Of a stretch of 15,593 nt of DNA, positions 1-9,400 are shown one piece after another. Positions within the stretch are counted from its first letter, which is position 1, and each line of letters opens with the position of its first letter. Origin of the DNA: Clavulina sp. PMI_390 (lineage: Eukaryota > Basidiomycota > Agaricomycetes > Cantharellales > Hydnaceae); the NCBI GenBank assembly GCA_015039315.1, contig WIDE01000145.1, positions 1 through 15,593 of the forward strand. Direction: 5' to 3'. The notes below the pieces were generated by a model. That model was not told where the DNA came from and searched no databases. It saw only the letters and a list, made by a program, of their open reading frames with translations. A program made the position numbers and the translations under genes.

Positions 1-95
1 TTCATTAGGTTTACCAGCATATTGCGCGGACCTAGTGTTTGATATAGTGATTGTTGTTGTAGGTGATTTTCTAGATTTAGGAGATCTCCCCCACA
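1..95 (+). repeat. Probable 3' tail (U5) of the 5' LTR
   Basis: This stretch lies directly upstream of the primer-binding site and ends in CCCCCACA, so the terminal CA expected of an LTR falls at 94-95, four bases before the site. It contains no ATG, and nor does the 118-232 leader after the primer site, so the first ATG of the transcript would be the Gag start at 233. Only the end of the LTR would be in the window, and its start and U3 promoter cannot be seen. No matching second LTR was found in the window, so the assignment rests on position and the CA terminus. Confidence 0.6.
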
Positions 96-99
96 ATAT

Positions 100-117
100 T
101 GGTGACCCGTACAGGGG
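100..117 (+). other. tRNA primer-binding site (PBS)
   Basis: The 18 bases TGGTGACCCGTACAGGGG start with TGG, the complement of a tRNA CCA end. Their reverse complement reads as a proper tRNA 3' end: pyrimidines at T-loop positions 59-60, C61, a five-base T-stem strand, a seven-base acceptor strand ACGGGTC, discriminator A and CCA. The first nine bases equal the start of the tRNA-Trp-type PBS known from some retroviruses, but the rest differs, so the primer tRNA is left unnamed. It would prime minus-strand synthesis. The 118-232 leader between it and Gag has no ATG. Confidence 0.75.
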
Positions 118-232
118 AAATCTCTCGCATAACCGGCAGGGATTGCAATATAGCTGAGTATTCCATTATCCGTTATCGTTTTACTAACTACTTTTCGATT
201 AGAATCAAGTTCTATCTAGGTACCTAAGCATC

Positions 233-3200
233 ATGGCTTCAATGCAAGAAAATGCCACAGGAAATATAGAACTTGCTCCTCTAGCTCCGCAAACGTCAGC
301 AGCCGCACCCGCTGCATCTGTACCATGGCAACCGATCGCAATGGGAACACGACTACAGCATTGGCTGAGAGCTAGAGCCACAGCACAACCCGCAACGGCT
401 GAAGATGATACAGCACCCGCACCAGCACTGGCAGCCATAGAAATGATGCCAACGACACCAATGCTGACACCAGCATCAGCACAAGTAACCACTCCAGCAA
501 CTGCTACAGTTATAGCATCGACACCAGCACTGACACCAGTAACAACGCCATTTGTATTCGCCGTAAACATGGCTAACGCCGACGCTTCGACATCGCATGC
601 TGAACCGCCACCAGGAGGAATTGCCACCGAAGCCGCCGCCCCTCCTACGTTGAGCAGAAGTAAACCAACGAAATATATTACAGCAATGCCTAACCCGCAC
701 TCACGAGACGCTCCGCGGTTTAGAGGAAAACACCTGAGGCAATTCTTGGAAGACTACAATACATCCGCTAACAATGCAGGCTGGAATGATGAGCGAAAAT
801 GCGAAGAACTCGTAAATTACTGCTCTGGCACTGCGCGCGATATTGTAGCAGAAGATATACCCGAAGTAGACAAGAGAGACTGGGAAGGTGTTAAGCAGCG
901 CCTCTTCGAACTCTACGACCCGAAGGGAGGACGACACCGCTACCCACAGCAAAAGTTAACGGAATACACGAGCAAAAAGAGAACAATTACCTCACAGGCC
1001 GAGTTTGCCGATTACCGGCGAGGATTCTCTAAGATAGTGTCGAACCTATACCCGTCCCAGAAGCTCACTCCAGCCGAACGAAATCGATATTTCTGGCGAG
1101 GTATACCTGCTAAGCTCCAAAGCGTCATTATGAGCCAACTAATTGCGCGAAAACCTACTATGAGCATGGAGGAAGACCCACCATACGATGAAGTCTCAAA
1201 AATAGCGCTAACTGCCCTGAACGAGTACTCGCCGTACTCAAGAGTGATGGACGATCGCCTCCACACTAAAGCCTTACGACGAAAGAGCAAGAAAAAGAAG
1301 TCGATCGACCTTGATTCGGACTCGGATAGTGAATCAAGCAGCGACGAGGATTCTGATTCCGACTCTGACAGCTCAGATGGCTCTGACGACTCTGACCGTG
1401 AATATGAACGCTCTCGACGACGTTCACGATACAAGTCAACCAAGAAAAAGAGCTCAAAATCGAAAACGAAGCCCGCCGATAACGAAACAGCACTCATAAG
1501 CCGAATAATATTCGAAATGACGAAGCAGAATAAAGCGCAAGAAGAACTCAAAGATACTACTAGAGCCCTTACTGCACACGTTGCTTCGCTTCAGAATGGA
1601 ATAGCTTATGAGCCAGAAGACGTACTGGTGAGCGCGCAAACAGCACAGCCAATGTCAACAGGACCTCAACCAGGAATGCGAGGGGTAATACCACTCTCGA
1701 ACGGACGAGATAACCGTGCCAGTACATCAGCAGATACCCTTGCTCAGATAGAGGAGGTGATGCGGAATGTGATGGCGGGATTCGCAGATTCTCAACGACC
1801 TCCTATAGTAATGAATCCGCCAGTCGGAGGAATGCAGCGATCGTTCAATCGCCCAAATGGTCGATTCCAAGGTTGTTATGTATGTGGGCTAGCAAACGCT
1901 CATCCTCGTGGTACACCTAGTTGTCCTGAAGCCCGTAAGCTGGTCGACGAAGGCATCTGCATAATGCAAGGTGAACGAATTATGATGGCTGATGGATCCG
2001 AGCCACCATCGCCTAACCGCGCTCTCAATGAAAATAGGGCTGGAGCCATTAGACGAGTATTCCAAGGCCTCCGAAACCCAAGCAGAGCATCTAACATCCG
2101 CGCTGTGCAAGCTGATTATATGCCTCAAGTATTATCAGCAACACTCGATGACGATTGGGATGCAGACGAAGAAGGAGAACTTGTAGACGACAACGACTTG
2201 AGATATCTCGACTCTTACGACTCAGGAATGGATTCGGACAGTGAAGATGAAGCGTGGGACCGAAATACCGCTTACCGAGCGATGGCTGTGGAGAACAAGC
2301 GCGATAGCGATAAAACAACGAAGACAGTTCGATTTGCCACAGATCCTGCCACGGGCAGACCAACCAGATACAAACCGAGAATGATCTTTGATGGCGTCCA
2401 TCTTCCTCCGCCTCCGCCCAGAATACAGCGTAGTAACGATTCTATCACGAATGGTCAAAACTCGAAGGACATTCGAGCAACTGAGTCAATAGTGAAGCCC
2501 CCTCCAACACCGCCAAGGCCACCGAAAGTACTTTCCGCTGCTAATAGCGAGCCTTTGGGACCAAAAGCTCGCTACGCCAATAAAAATCCAAATCCTGCTA
2601 AGTCACCTGAAGACGAAGTCGTGAGTAGAATAGTGCAAGAAGAGAGACGAAGCACTAAACCAGACTTCAGGTTGACTGAAGAATCACGTGGTAAAGACTC
2701 ACACATCGAGAACATACCGGGAGAACCACGTATACCAATGTCACAACCAGAACCCCGCCTAAAGTCCATAGAAAATCTGTCAAAAGAACGAACGAGCAAT
2801 ACTATGCGAAGAAGAGACGAGTTAGACAGAGCTTGCAGAACACAAGCGCAAGAAATACTCAAGATGCCCATCACGACACCATTAGGCGAAGCCTTGTACA
2901 TCAATCCTTTGCTCCATCGTTCACTCGTTGACGTAATGAAGAACCCGGAAAACCTAGCGCCAAGATCGCTAATGGAAGTAAATGACGTCTTAGCGCTTAA
3001 CGAAAACTTTCAGCAAGATTTGAAGGACTTGCCTGAGGGTTTAGTATCCGCCAACGACGAACAAGAGTCTTTGTTCGTCAGATCAGCTAGCTTCGTTCCC
3101 GGGAATGATCCTGATCTACCATACAAATCAGGAATGGTCTCAATGGCATCCGGCGTGTTCATGACACAGATTGGTAGCCAACGAATGTCGGCAATGATAG

Positions 3201-6200
3201 ATACTGGTGCAGAAATTTGCTTAATCGCACCTGGCGCTGCTGAACGATTGAGAAATCAGTATCCTTTAGAACAAACAAAGGAATCTATAGCAATTACCGG
3301 AGTAAGCGGAAGCGCAGACGAAAGTAATAGCCGGATCACAAACTTACCATTCTCAATCCAAGGCTATAGCTTTTCTCAGACAGTTTTCATGTCGCCTGAC
3401 TGGAGAAGCCCTTACGATCTTATTCTAGGACAACCATTCCTTATGAATTCCGCAGCATCGGTTCACTACGATCGCAAAGGCAAGATGTATGTCTTACTGC
3501 ACCCACCAGAAGCGAAAACAGACCATGTCATTCAGATTAAGATGCTACCAGCTCGAACAGTACCTAACCTCGCCATCAAAGCGAGACTGAACGCAGCTGA
3601 AGCTGATCGAGTAACAAGCGAAGTAGTCGTTTGGCCTAGCAGAGATGAAGTAGCTGAACAAGACGAGCTTAGCACCATAGCAGATTATGGTACTGCTCAA
3701 GAATCGAACCATAGTGCCTCGGAGCATGAAGTAGAAGACGTAGTCACGTATGCTCCTAGCGTCATTAGCGAAGAACCACCACAAGCCTCTTCCGACGCAA
3801 GTGGAATGGCCGTTGACAATCTACTACCTAATACAAGCTCCTCTGGCCCTCAACCTACAGCCACTGTAAGCGATGCACAATCGAATATGAGTGTCGATCA
3901 GAAGCCACTGCAAGATGCGCCACCTATTCAACAGCGTCGAAACTTCTTTTTCCCCACAGACGACTCATCGGACAATTCGGACGATGGAGCTCCTGCAGTA
4001 GCTTCGATTTCTCGACCCGGAAGACCTATCAACCTCTCCCGAGTTCCGCCGCAACCTCGGCAGACTGATCCCACGCTATTGAATCCACCTATCATTCAAT
4101 CCACCATGCCTGGGTCAGCAGGTATGAGTCGTGCGAATGAAGTAGGCCCCAACTACTCGTCTCCATTAATTATAAAGGAAGGACCTCACACTCTGTCCCC
4201 AAGAAAAAGATTTTATTCTGCTCTACAGTATGCATGGGCACGACGTGGAGATCGCTCACGGTTCTTAACTCGGCAAGACCTTACCAAAGCATTTGAGATG
4301 AAGCACTTCCATCGAAGCATTGATATTCCGATAGGAAATGCTATCATGACAATACGCGAAGGACCAGTAAAAGTGAGAGTTAATGGAATGGAAGCAAAAA
4401 CGTTATTAGACTCTGATATGAGAGTAAATCTGATAACCAAGTCGCTAGTTGTGCTACTAGGATTAGAAACGGTTCGGATGAACCAAGGACTTATGCATAA
4501 TGGACAGATAATTCAAGGAGATTCTTCTGTCGAATATTGCCCAGCAGTTCCTATTCGAATTTCTGGATGGCCAACGCTTTCTGGATTCTTCCTAGTGGTC
4601 AGTGGAGATTTACTTGGAAATTTTGATATTGTAGCCGGAAAACCATGGCTTATGGGAATCCAAAAACGATATCAAAATTATAATATATTCGAAGGACAAG
4701 CGTACCTCCAGCATAATCGTCAAGCGACCAGCGATCTAGATACCTTACCCTTCCCCTCTTATTCGGAAATCGACCTTACAGCACGGGAAATTCCCCATCA
4801 ACGGAACTTTGATTCTCATTACGGCATTTATTCCTTCCAAATCCGTTCTGTACAGATTCATGAGAAAGCAGAACATGTCAGTGAAGAAGATCAAAACGAA
4901 AGCTTTACAGTACCCGCTGAAGTGTCCCAGACGAATGCATTAAATCAATTGCAATCATCGCCTGACAATAATTCAGAGCCAACTGCCTTTGATTATCCCA
5001 ATCAGGAGGATTACTTCCTTAATGCACCACAACCCTCTCAGACGCTTTCTTCTAGTTCCTCTACACAGGAAAATCCTACGGAAGAACCATTAGAAGAAAC
5101 TACCGATACAACGCCACTTTTGCCAACTGCAAGTCAACCGATTGGTATCATGAGACGCCACGAATTTACACAAGCAATCAGACCCCTACGAAATGTATCA
5201 TTTGAGAATCTGGTGAATCCTCCAGAACGAGAAGGTCGATACAAGAGATTGATATCTAGAAGGCCTCAAGATCGGTACACACGACTCCCGGATATCCCAG
5301 AAGAAAATAATACTCATTCCTCAGGTAGCTCATCACACCAATATAGTTATTTGGATATGGGTAGCGAGCCTGGACCTAGTACAACAATACGAGTTCCACC
5401 CGCTCCACCAGCACCAACAATAAATCTCCCTTCAGTGCCACCTGTAGGAAGAGCAGGATTACTAAGCGAGCGCATTGCTAACATGTCTCAGCAAGAGTTC
5501 TCTTCATGGACCAATTCTCGACGAGAGGAAATCAGAATTGAACGGGAAAATAGCGCACGAGAACCCTCTCGACGGATAGCACCAGCATCAACGGAAACTA
5601 AGTTTGTCACCTCAATGAAAGCGGCAAATCGAACAAATATTGCGCCAAACCAAGCACCCTCAAATCGCCGATTGATTTCTCTTTACAGACGAATTCATGC
5701 CAGGAAGACATGCGAGCTCCCATATAATGGCCAAATCCTAACCATCAAAGAAGGAGAACTATTAGTGCGAGTTGAAGATTTAGCCATGAGAGCATACTTC
5801 GACCCAGAAGGAAGCGTCAACTTGATCTCTCAAGATGCCGCAGAATTTTTAAACTTAACTATAGAAACCTTCAATCCACAAGAGTATAGTGATCCAAGAG
5901 AAGGAATCCCTAACACAGAAGAGCGCTACTGTTCTCATGTTCCTGTCCAGTTAGCCGGCTGGCCACTGTTAGAAGGTCATTTCCTAGTCATAAATGAACG
6001 AATAATGGGAGGATTTGACTTCATAATAGGAAAGCCATGGCTACAAGCGATTCAACGCGTCAATGCAGTACGGCAATTTCAGTCTACTCCAACAGAAGAA
6101 GCTCCATCTTCACCCAGCAATGAAGAACGAGGCCGCACTCCAAATAGGACAGCAGACACATCACCAGCAGGACCCAGTAGTAGTCAACCGACGGAGCAAT

Positions 6201-6472
6201 CGACAAGCAATATGAATCAAGCCCCTGAAGAAACTACTCATGTAAGAGGGCCAAGGTTTCAGTTTCAAGTACAACAAGCCAGGGTCGCAACTCAGAAGGC
6301 TGAGATAGAAAACACAAGACCAGTACTCAGGAACCGATATAGTCAGAAGGTTGAACCACACATTCTGCCAGATCTAACGAAACGGAAAAGATCTGTAAGA
6401 GATAGCACTGCCAAAGATGCAAAGAGGATCAAGCTACTACCAGAAAATCGAAACTCATCGCCTGAGTTATGA
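233..6472 (+). CDS. Gag-protease polyprotein with one canonical and two non-canonical retropepsin-like domains
   Basis: This 2079-residue ORF should encode the retrotransposon particle protein and its processing protease. The start is the first ATG after the LTR, with A at -3 and G at +4. Domains in order: an Ala/Thr/Pro-rich disordered N-terminus (about 1-150); a capsid-like helical region (about 155-345); a Ser/Asp tract followed by a basic tract (about 357-415); a CCHC-like zinc knuckle (548-564); acidic and proline-rich segments; a helical segment around 875-950 that resembles the region before protease in basidiomycete elements; a retropepsin with D990-T-G; and two more retropepsin-like units around D1393 (D-S-D) and D1857 (D-P-E-G), separated by disordered spacers. 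A bipartite basic motif (2050-2067) lies just before the TGA. The length is far above a usual Gag-protease, mostly because of spacers and repeats. Pol follows in the same frame. The presence of Gag and protease is secure; the roles of the extra units are unknown. Confidence 0.92.
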   Translation: MASMQENATGNIELAPLAPQTSAAAPAASVPWQPIAMGTRLQHWLRARATAQPATAEDDTAPAPALAAIEMMPTTPMLTPASAQVTTPATATVIASTPALTPVTTPFVFAVNMANADASTSHAEPPPGGIATEAAAPPTLSRSKPTKYITAMPNPHSRDAPRFRGKHLRQFLEDYNTSANNAGWNDERKCEELVNYCSGTARDIVAEDIPEVDKRDWEGVKQRLFELYDPKGGRHRYPQQKLTEYTSKKRTITSQAEFADYRRGFSKIVSNLYPSQKLTPAERNRYFWRGIPAKLQSVIMSQLIARKPTMSMEEDPPYDEVSKIALTALNEYSPYSRVMDDRLHTKALRRKSKKKKSIDLDSDSDSESSSDEDSDSDSDSSDGSDDSDREYERSRRRSRYKSTKKKSSKSKTKPADNETALISRIIFEMTKQNKAQEELKDTTRALTAHVASLQNGIAYEPEDVLVSAQTAQPMSTGPQPGMRGVIPLSNGRDNRASTSADTLAQIEEVMRNVMAGFADSQRPPIVMNPPVGGMQRSFNRPNGRFQGCYVCGLANAHPRGTPSCPEARKLVDEGICIMQGERIMMADGSEPPSPNRALNENRAGAIRRVFQGLRNPSRASNIRAVQADYMPQVLSATLDDDWDADEEGELVDDNDLRYLDSYDSGMDSDSEDEAWDRNTAYRAMAVENKRDSDKTTKTVRFATDPATGRPTRYKPRMIFDGVHLPPPPPRIQRSNDSITNGQNSKDIRATESIVKPPPTPPRPPKVLSAANSEPLGPKARYANKNPNPAKSPEDEVVSRIVQEERRSTKPDFRLTEESRGKDSHIENIPGEPRIPMSQPEPRLKSIENLSKERTSNTMRRRDELDRACRTQAQEILKMPITTPLGEALYINPLLHRSLVDVMKNPENLAPRSLMEVNDVLALNENFQQDLKDLPEGLVSANDEQESLFVRSASFVPGNDPDLPYKSGMVSMASGVFMTQIGSQRMSAMIDTGAEICLIAPGAAERLRNQYPLEQTKESIAITGVSGSADESNSRITNLPFSIQGYSFSQTVFMSPDWRSPYDLILGQPFLMNSAASVHYDRKGKMYVLLHPPEAKTDHVIQIKMLPARTVPNLAIKARLNAAEADRVTSEVVVWPSRDEVAEQDELSTIADYGTAQESNHSASEHEVEDVVTYAPSVISEEPPQASSDASGMAVDNLLPNTSSSGPQPTATVSDAQSNMSVDQKPLQDAPPIQQRRNFFFPTDDSSDNSDDGAPAVASISRPGRPINLSRVPPQPRQTDPTLLNPPIIQSTMPGSAGMSRANEVGPNYSSPLIIKEGPHTLSPRKRFYSALQYAWARRGDRSRFLTRQDLTKAFEMKHFHRSIDIPIGNAIMTIREGPVKVRVNGMEAKTLLDSDMRVNLITKSLVVLLGLETVRMNQGLMHNGQIIQGDSSVEYCPAVPIRISGWPTLSGFFLVVSGDLLGNFDIVAGKPWLMGIQKRYQNYNIFEGQAYLQHNRQATSDLDTLPFPSYSEIDLTAREIPHQRNFDSHYGIYSFQIRSVQIHEKAEHVSEEDQNESFTVPAEVSQTNALNQLQSSPDNNSEPTAFDYPNQEDYFLNAPQPSQTLSSSSSTQENPTEEPLEETTDTTPLLPTASQPIGIMRRHEFTQAIRPLRNVSFENLVNPPEREGRYKRLISRRPQDRYTRLPDIPEENNTHSSGSSSHQYSYLDMGSEPGPSTTIRVPPAPPAPTINLPSVPPVGRAGLLSERIANMSQQEFSSWTNSRREEIRIERENSAREPSRRIAPASTETKFVTSMKAANRTNIAPNQAPSNRRLISLYRRIHARKTCELPYNGQILTIKEGELLVRVEDLAMRAYFDPEGSVNLISQDAAEFLNLTIETFNPQEYSDPREGIPNTEERYCSHVPVQLAGWPLLEGHFLVINERIMGGFDFIIGKPWLQAIQRVNAVRQFQSTPTEEAPSSPSNEERGRTPNRTADTSPAGPSSSQPTEQSTSNMNQAPEETTHVRGPRFQFQVQQARVATQKAEIENTRPVLRNRYSQKVEPHILPDLTKRKRSVRDSTAKDAKRIKLLPENRNSSPEL
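453..546 (+). repeat. Imperfect repeat in the Ala/Thr/Pro-rich N-terminus of Gag
   Basis: The segments at 453-480 and 519-546 are two diverged copies of a 28-base unit built on CGACACCA..GCTGACACCAG. They lie in a tract of GCA, CCA and ACA codons that encodes a low-complexity Ala/Thr/Pro sequence. This probably reflects replication slippage in a disordered region. No function is inferred. Confidence 0.6.
1301..1471 (+). other. Ser/Asp-rich then basic tract in Gag
   Basis: Residues about 357-413 begin with alternating Ser and Asp/Glu, then turn into an Arg/Ser and Lys/Ser run. The serines sit in acidic context, as in casein kinase 2 targets, and the basic half resembles an RS domain or nuclear localisation signal. 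A flanking Lys-rich stretch (KSKKKK) precedes it. This could be an RNA-binding or nuclear-entry segment next to the capsid. The composition is seen directly and the role is inferred. Confidence 0.6.
1874..1924 (+). other. CCHC-like zinc knuckle with CX2CX5HX6C spacing
   Basis: C548, C551, H557 and C564 form a Gag-type nucleocapsid knuckle preceded by Gln-Gly and an aromatic residue. The usual retroviral and retrotransposon spacing is CX2CX4HX4C, so the last two gaps here are longer by one and two residues. It should bind the genomic RNA. Only one knuckle is seen. Confidence 0.7.
3150..3500 (+). other. Retropepsin unit 1, canonical aspartic protease (D-T-G)
   Basis: Residues about 973-1085 of the Gag-Pro ORF carry the catalytic MIDTGAE motif with D990, a flap-like GVSGSADES segment and the closing LILGQPFL motif, all in the normal retropepsin order. 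Retropepsins act as homodimers with one Asp from each chain, so this unit alone can supply the activity that processes Gag and Pol. It lies inside the Gag ORF, so it would be made at the same level as Gag. Confidence 0.9.
4124..4672 (+). other. Retropepsin-like unit 2 with D-S-D in place of D-S-G
   Basis: The fold pattern is kept: a beta-rich start (IPIGNAIMTI), the active-site strand LLDSDMRVNLI, a middle section ending VPIRISGWP, and a closing FDIVAGKPWL motif. At the active site D1393 is present, but the glycine two residues on is replaced by D1395, a change that one G-to-A transition of GGT to GAT would give. Loss of this glycine is expected to impair normal catalysis. The unit aligns with unit 3, including a shared upstream M..AN...PN segment, which points to internal duplication. 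It could be a pseudo-protease, a structural domain or a heterodimer partner. Confidence 0.75.
5615..6060 (+). other. Retropepsin-like unit 3 with D-P-E-G at the active site
   Basis: The unit runs from the MKAAN segment through LTIKEGELLVRV, the active-site strand YFDPEGSVNLIS (D1857), VPVQLAGWP and the closing FDFIIGKPWLQAIQ. The Asp is kept, but the expected T/S-G pair is replaced by Pro-Glu-Gly, so ordinary retropepsin chemistry looks unlikely. A hand count over the VP...GKPWL..IQ block gives 20 of 39 residues identical to unit 2, much closer than either is to unit 1. A disordered tail with a basic motif follows, and then the TGA. Confidence 0.75.
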
Positions 6473-6499
6473 CAGTCAAACGACTCACTCGACAACATG
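6461..6499 (+). promoter_or_regulatory. Gag-Pro/Pol junction: single in-frame TGA, candidate readthrough or reinitiation site
   Basis: The TGA at 6470-6472 is followed by eight sense codons in the same frame and then the Pol ATG at 6497. Nothing but this codon separates the two ORFs, and suppression would give a polyprotein of about 3391 residues. The base after TGA is C, the fourth base most often linked with leaky UGA. The Pol ATG has a good context (A at -3, G at +4) and lies only 24 bases away, so reinitiation is also possible. A third option is that CGA, a codon frequent in this element, mutated to TGA. No strong downstream stem was visible by eye. Confidence 0.55.
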
Positions 6500-9400
6500 G
6501 AAGAGCGAAAGGGTATATCTCAAACCAACCTTGCACAAGGCTCACAAATCTTCACTATTATATCGCACCTTAAAGAATACTCACAGCAAGAAAATGAATC
6601 CTTCCGGAAACTGATAGGTTTAGGATCCTGGCTTGTGAGAAACGCTAAGCTTTCCTTAAACCTGTACGCAAAAGGAGCGAAATACAAGCCTGTCAGTAAA
6701 AGGAAGCGACCAATTGCAGTAACGTTACCACACCTTCGACGAGAACCGTATAAACCTATTCCAGAACCTATAATACCAAAGCTACCGCATCACCCACCAA
6801 ATTGGAAGGAATTCGCTTACACAAAGAAACTTACACCCGAACGAGTTAAACAGTTAGTTGATAGTGTCACTCCAGGATTTTTATCTGAAGAAGAGTTGTC
6901 ACTACTCATCTGGGTAGTAGGACAAAACGAAGACGCACTTGCATGGGATGACAGCGAGCGAGGAACATTCAAACCACAGTATTTTCCCGACTATATCATG
7001 GAAACAGTAGAACACGTACCTTGGCAAGAAGCTCCAATACGAATACCTGAAGCAATTAAAGAGGAAACAATAGACATGCTTCGTCAGCAGATTGCTAATG
7101 GTAATTTAGAGCCAGCGCAAGCATCCTACCGAGCTCGGGTATTCGTAGTACTCAAACCAAAGGGCGGACTACGAATTGTTCATGATTTACAACAACTTAA
7201 CCGATATTCCGTCCAAGACGCAATGCTACCCCCTAATGTATCGGAATTTGCAGAAGAATTCATGGGTCATGCTATATACGGAACCATGGATTTGTATTCA
7301 GGATATCATCAACGACGACTCCATCCTGACTCAAGACCGCTGACTGCATGCCAAACCCCGATCGGAAATTTACAGCTCACTTCCTTACCAATCGGATATA
7401 CGAATTCAATGCAAGAATTCCAGAGATGTTCCTCCCACATTATCTTCAATATGGGACCTCAAAAGGCATCAGCCTTTGTTGATGATATAGGAATTAAAGG
7501 TCCAAAGTCCCGGTATAATAATATCTCAATACCTGAGAACCCTAATATACGCCTATTCGTATGGGAGTATGCAGGCATATTGTACGAAGGCTTAGCAACA
7601 TTTGCAGCCTCTGGAGCGACCGCCTCTGGTAAGAAATTGGTCTTAGCAGTTGAAGAGGTGAACATAGTGGGTCACACATGCTCAATCGAAGGCATACGAC
7701 CACATCATGGCATTGTAACTAAAGTAATGAACTGGCCAACTCCAGGATCCGTTACTGAAGTCAGGGGATTTCTGGGAGTAGCTGGTGTCTGCCGAAATTG
7801 GATTAAGAATTTTGCTGCCATTGCTAAGCCGCTAACAGAGCTGACTAAATCAAAGCCGCTCGTGACGGGACGAATCCAAATAATACCTACAGAGGTTCCA
7901 ATAGTAATTGACCGGGTACTTGGAGACATTACTAATCGACCAACAATCTCAAAACCCATTGAAAACAACCCTAGCCCTAAGCCGGCAAAACCAAAAATAG
8001 AAGAATTCAAATGGTCTGCTGACGCACAGAAATCGTTCACCACTCTCAAGCAAAAGATCAAGGATGTTGTGGCACTAAAGAAACTGGACGTGAAACTAGC
8101 TAAACAAGCTAGCACCGAAGGGGAAGAAGGCTCGCTCTGCGAAGGACGATTAGTATTAGCAGTTGATTCCTCTTACATAGCTGTAGGCTTTGTCCTCTAT
8201 CAGATGTTCTGGAGTGACGATGCCGAGCTACAGCCACCTACAAGCGAGATGCCGAACACTGGGCAGCCACCTAAAGCCTCCGCTAGACGACTTCGAAAAT
8301 TCCCACTAAGATTTGGCTCAATTACCATGAATCCGGTAGAAGCAAGATATTCTCAGCCAAAACTAGAATTATATGGATTATTCCGAGCACTAAAAGCCTT
8401 AGAATACTTAGTGTGGGGATTTCGTATAGTTGTGGAAGGCGATGCCTCGTTTCTTGGCAAAATGGCTAATACGCCGAGCCTACCAAATGCGTCAGCTACA
8501 CGATGGGTACAATATATTCATTTATTCGGCATTGATTTCACACATGTCCCAGCAGAAAGACATGTAGCACCCGACGGACTATCTCGACGACGACATGCCC
8601 TCAATGACTCCTCTGATACCGACGTCGATGACATGACAGATACGGCGGGACCATTCATCAGAGGGATTGTTACCAAGGAACCACCTCGGAAAGCTGCTCT
8701 AAGGTTGCACCGTGAGGATTTACCAACCCTAAAGCGAAGTGCAATCGCCCAACAAAAAGGAGAATCACCCGTAGATCTCACAAGAAGCCATTTCCGTGGA
8801 GAACGGAGGATGCGCAATGCGCAGCTAAGTATTGCTATGATGCAAACCCGATCGAGCGCTAGGAAAGAGAAGACACCGATCGAAGAGAAAGAGGAGGCGC
8901 AACTCAATGGAAAGGATACATTGAAAAGCCACCCATTAAATCGTAGCAAGAAGAACAACAAATCAATTGAAAGCCACTCTTCTCCCGCTGAGAAGACCCC
9001 TTCGCTCAAACCCACGGTACCGGCAGAAACATCGAATTCATATTGGTCTGAGATAATATCATATCTTGCGACCATGCGTATACCTGAGACAGTGATAAAT
9101 AAGAAATATTTTTTGCAAAAAGCTCGTAAATACTTCTTGTACGACGATAAGCTATGGAGAAGAGAACGCGATGCCCCTCGACGAGTTATACTACTAAAAT
9201 CATCGCAACAAATGCTCATCCGAAAAGCCCATGATGAATCAGGACATCGCGGACGAGACCCAACATACAAGAAACTAGTTGATTTTTATTACTGGCCGGA
9301 CATGTGGAAACAAATTTCCAATTATTGCCGGACATGCAAAGAATGCCAACTTAGGTCATCTTATAGGCCAATTGTCCCAGTAAACCCTACCTGGGTACCC

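Noticed and set aside
109..219. Intron in the Gag leader, with GTACAG, TACTAAC at 182-188 and an ATCTAG acceptor
   Set aside because: The donor is weak and would lie inside the primer-binding site, which the genomic RNA needs; the branch-like motif alone is not enough.
205..627. 140-codon minus-strand frame rich in Ala, Val and Gly
   Set aside because: It is the antisense of the GCA/CCA/ACA repeat codons at the Gag N-terminus.
1012..1551. 179-codon minus-strand frame
   Set aside because: It is the antisense shadow of the Ser/Asp-rich Gag tract; its Ser/Glu run simply mirrors the repeat.
8518..9270. 250-codon open frame on the minus strand
   Set aside because: It lies wholly antisense to the RNase H-integrase coding region, has no recognisable domain, and is explained by codon bias of the sense gene.
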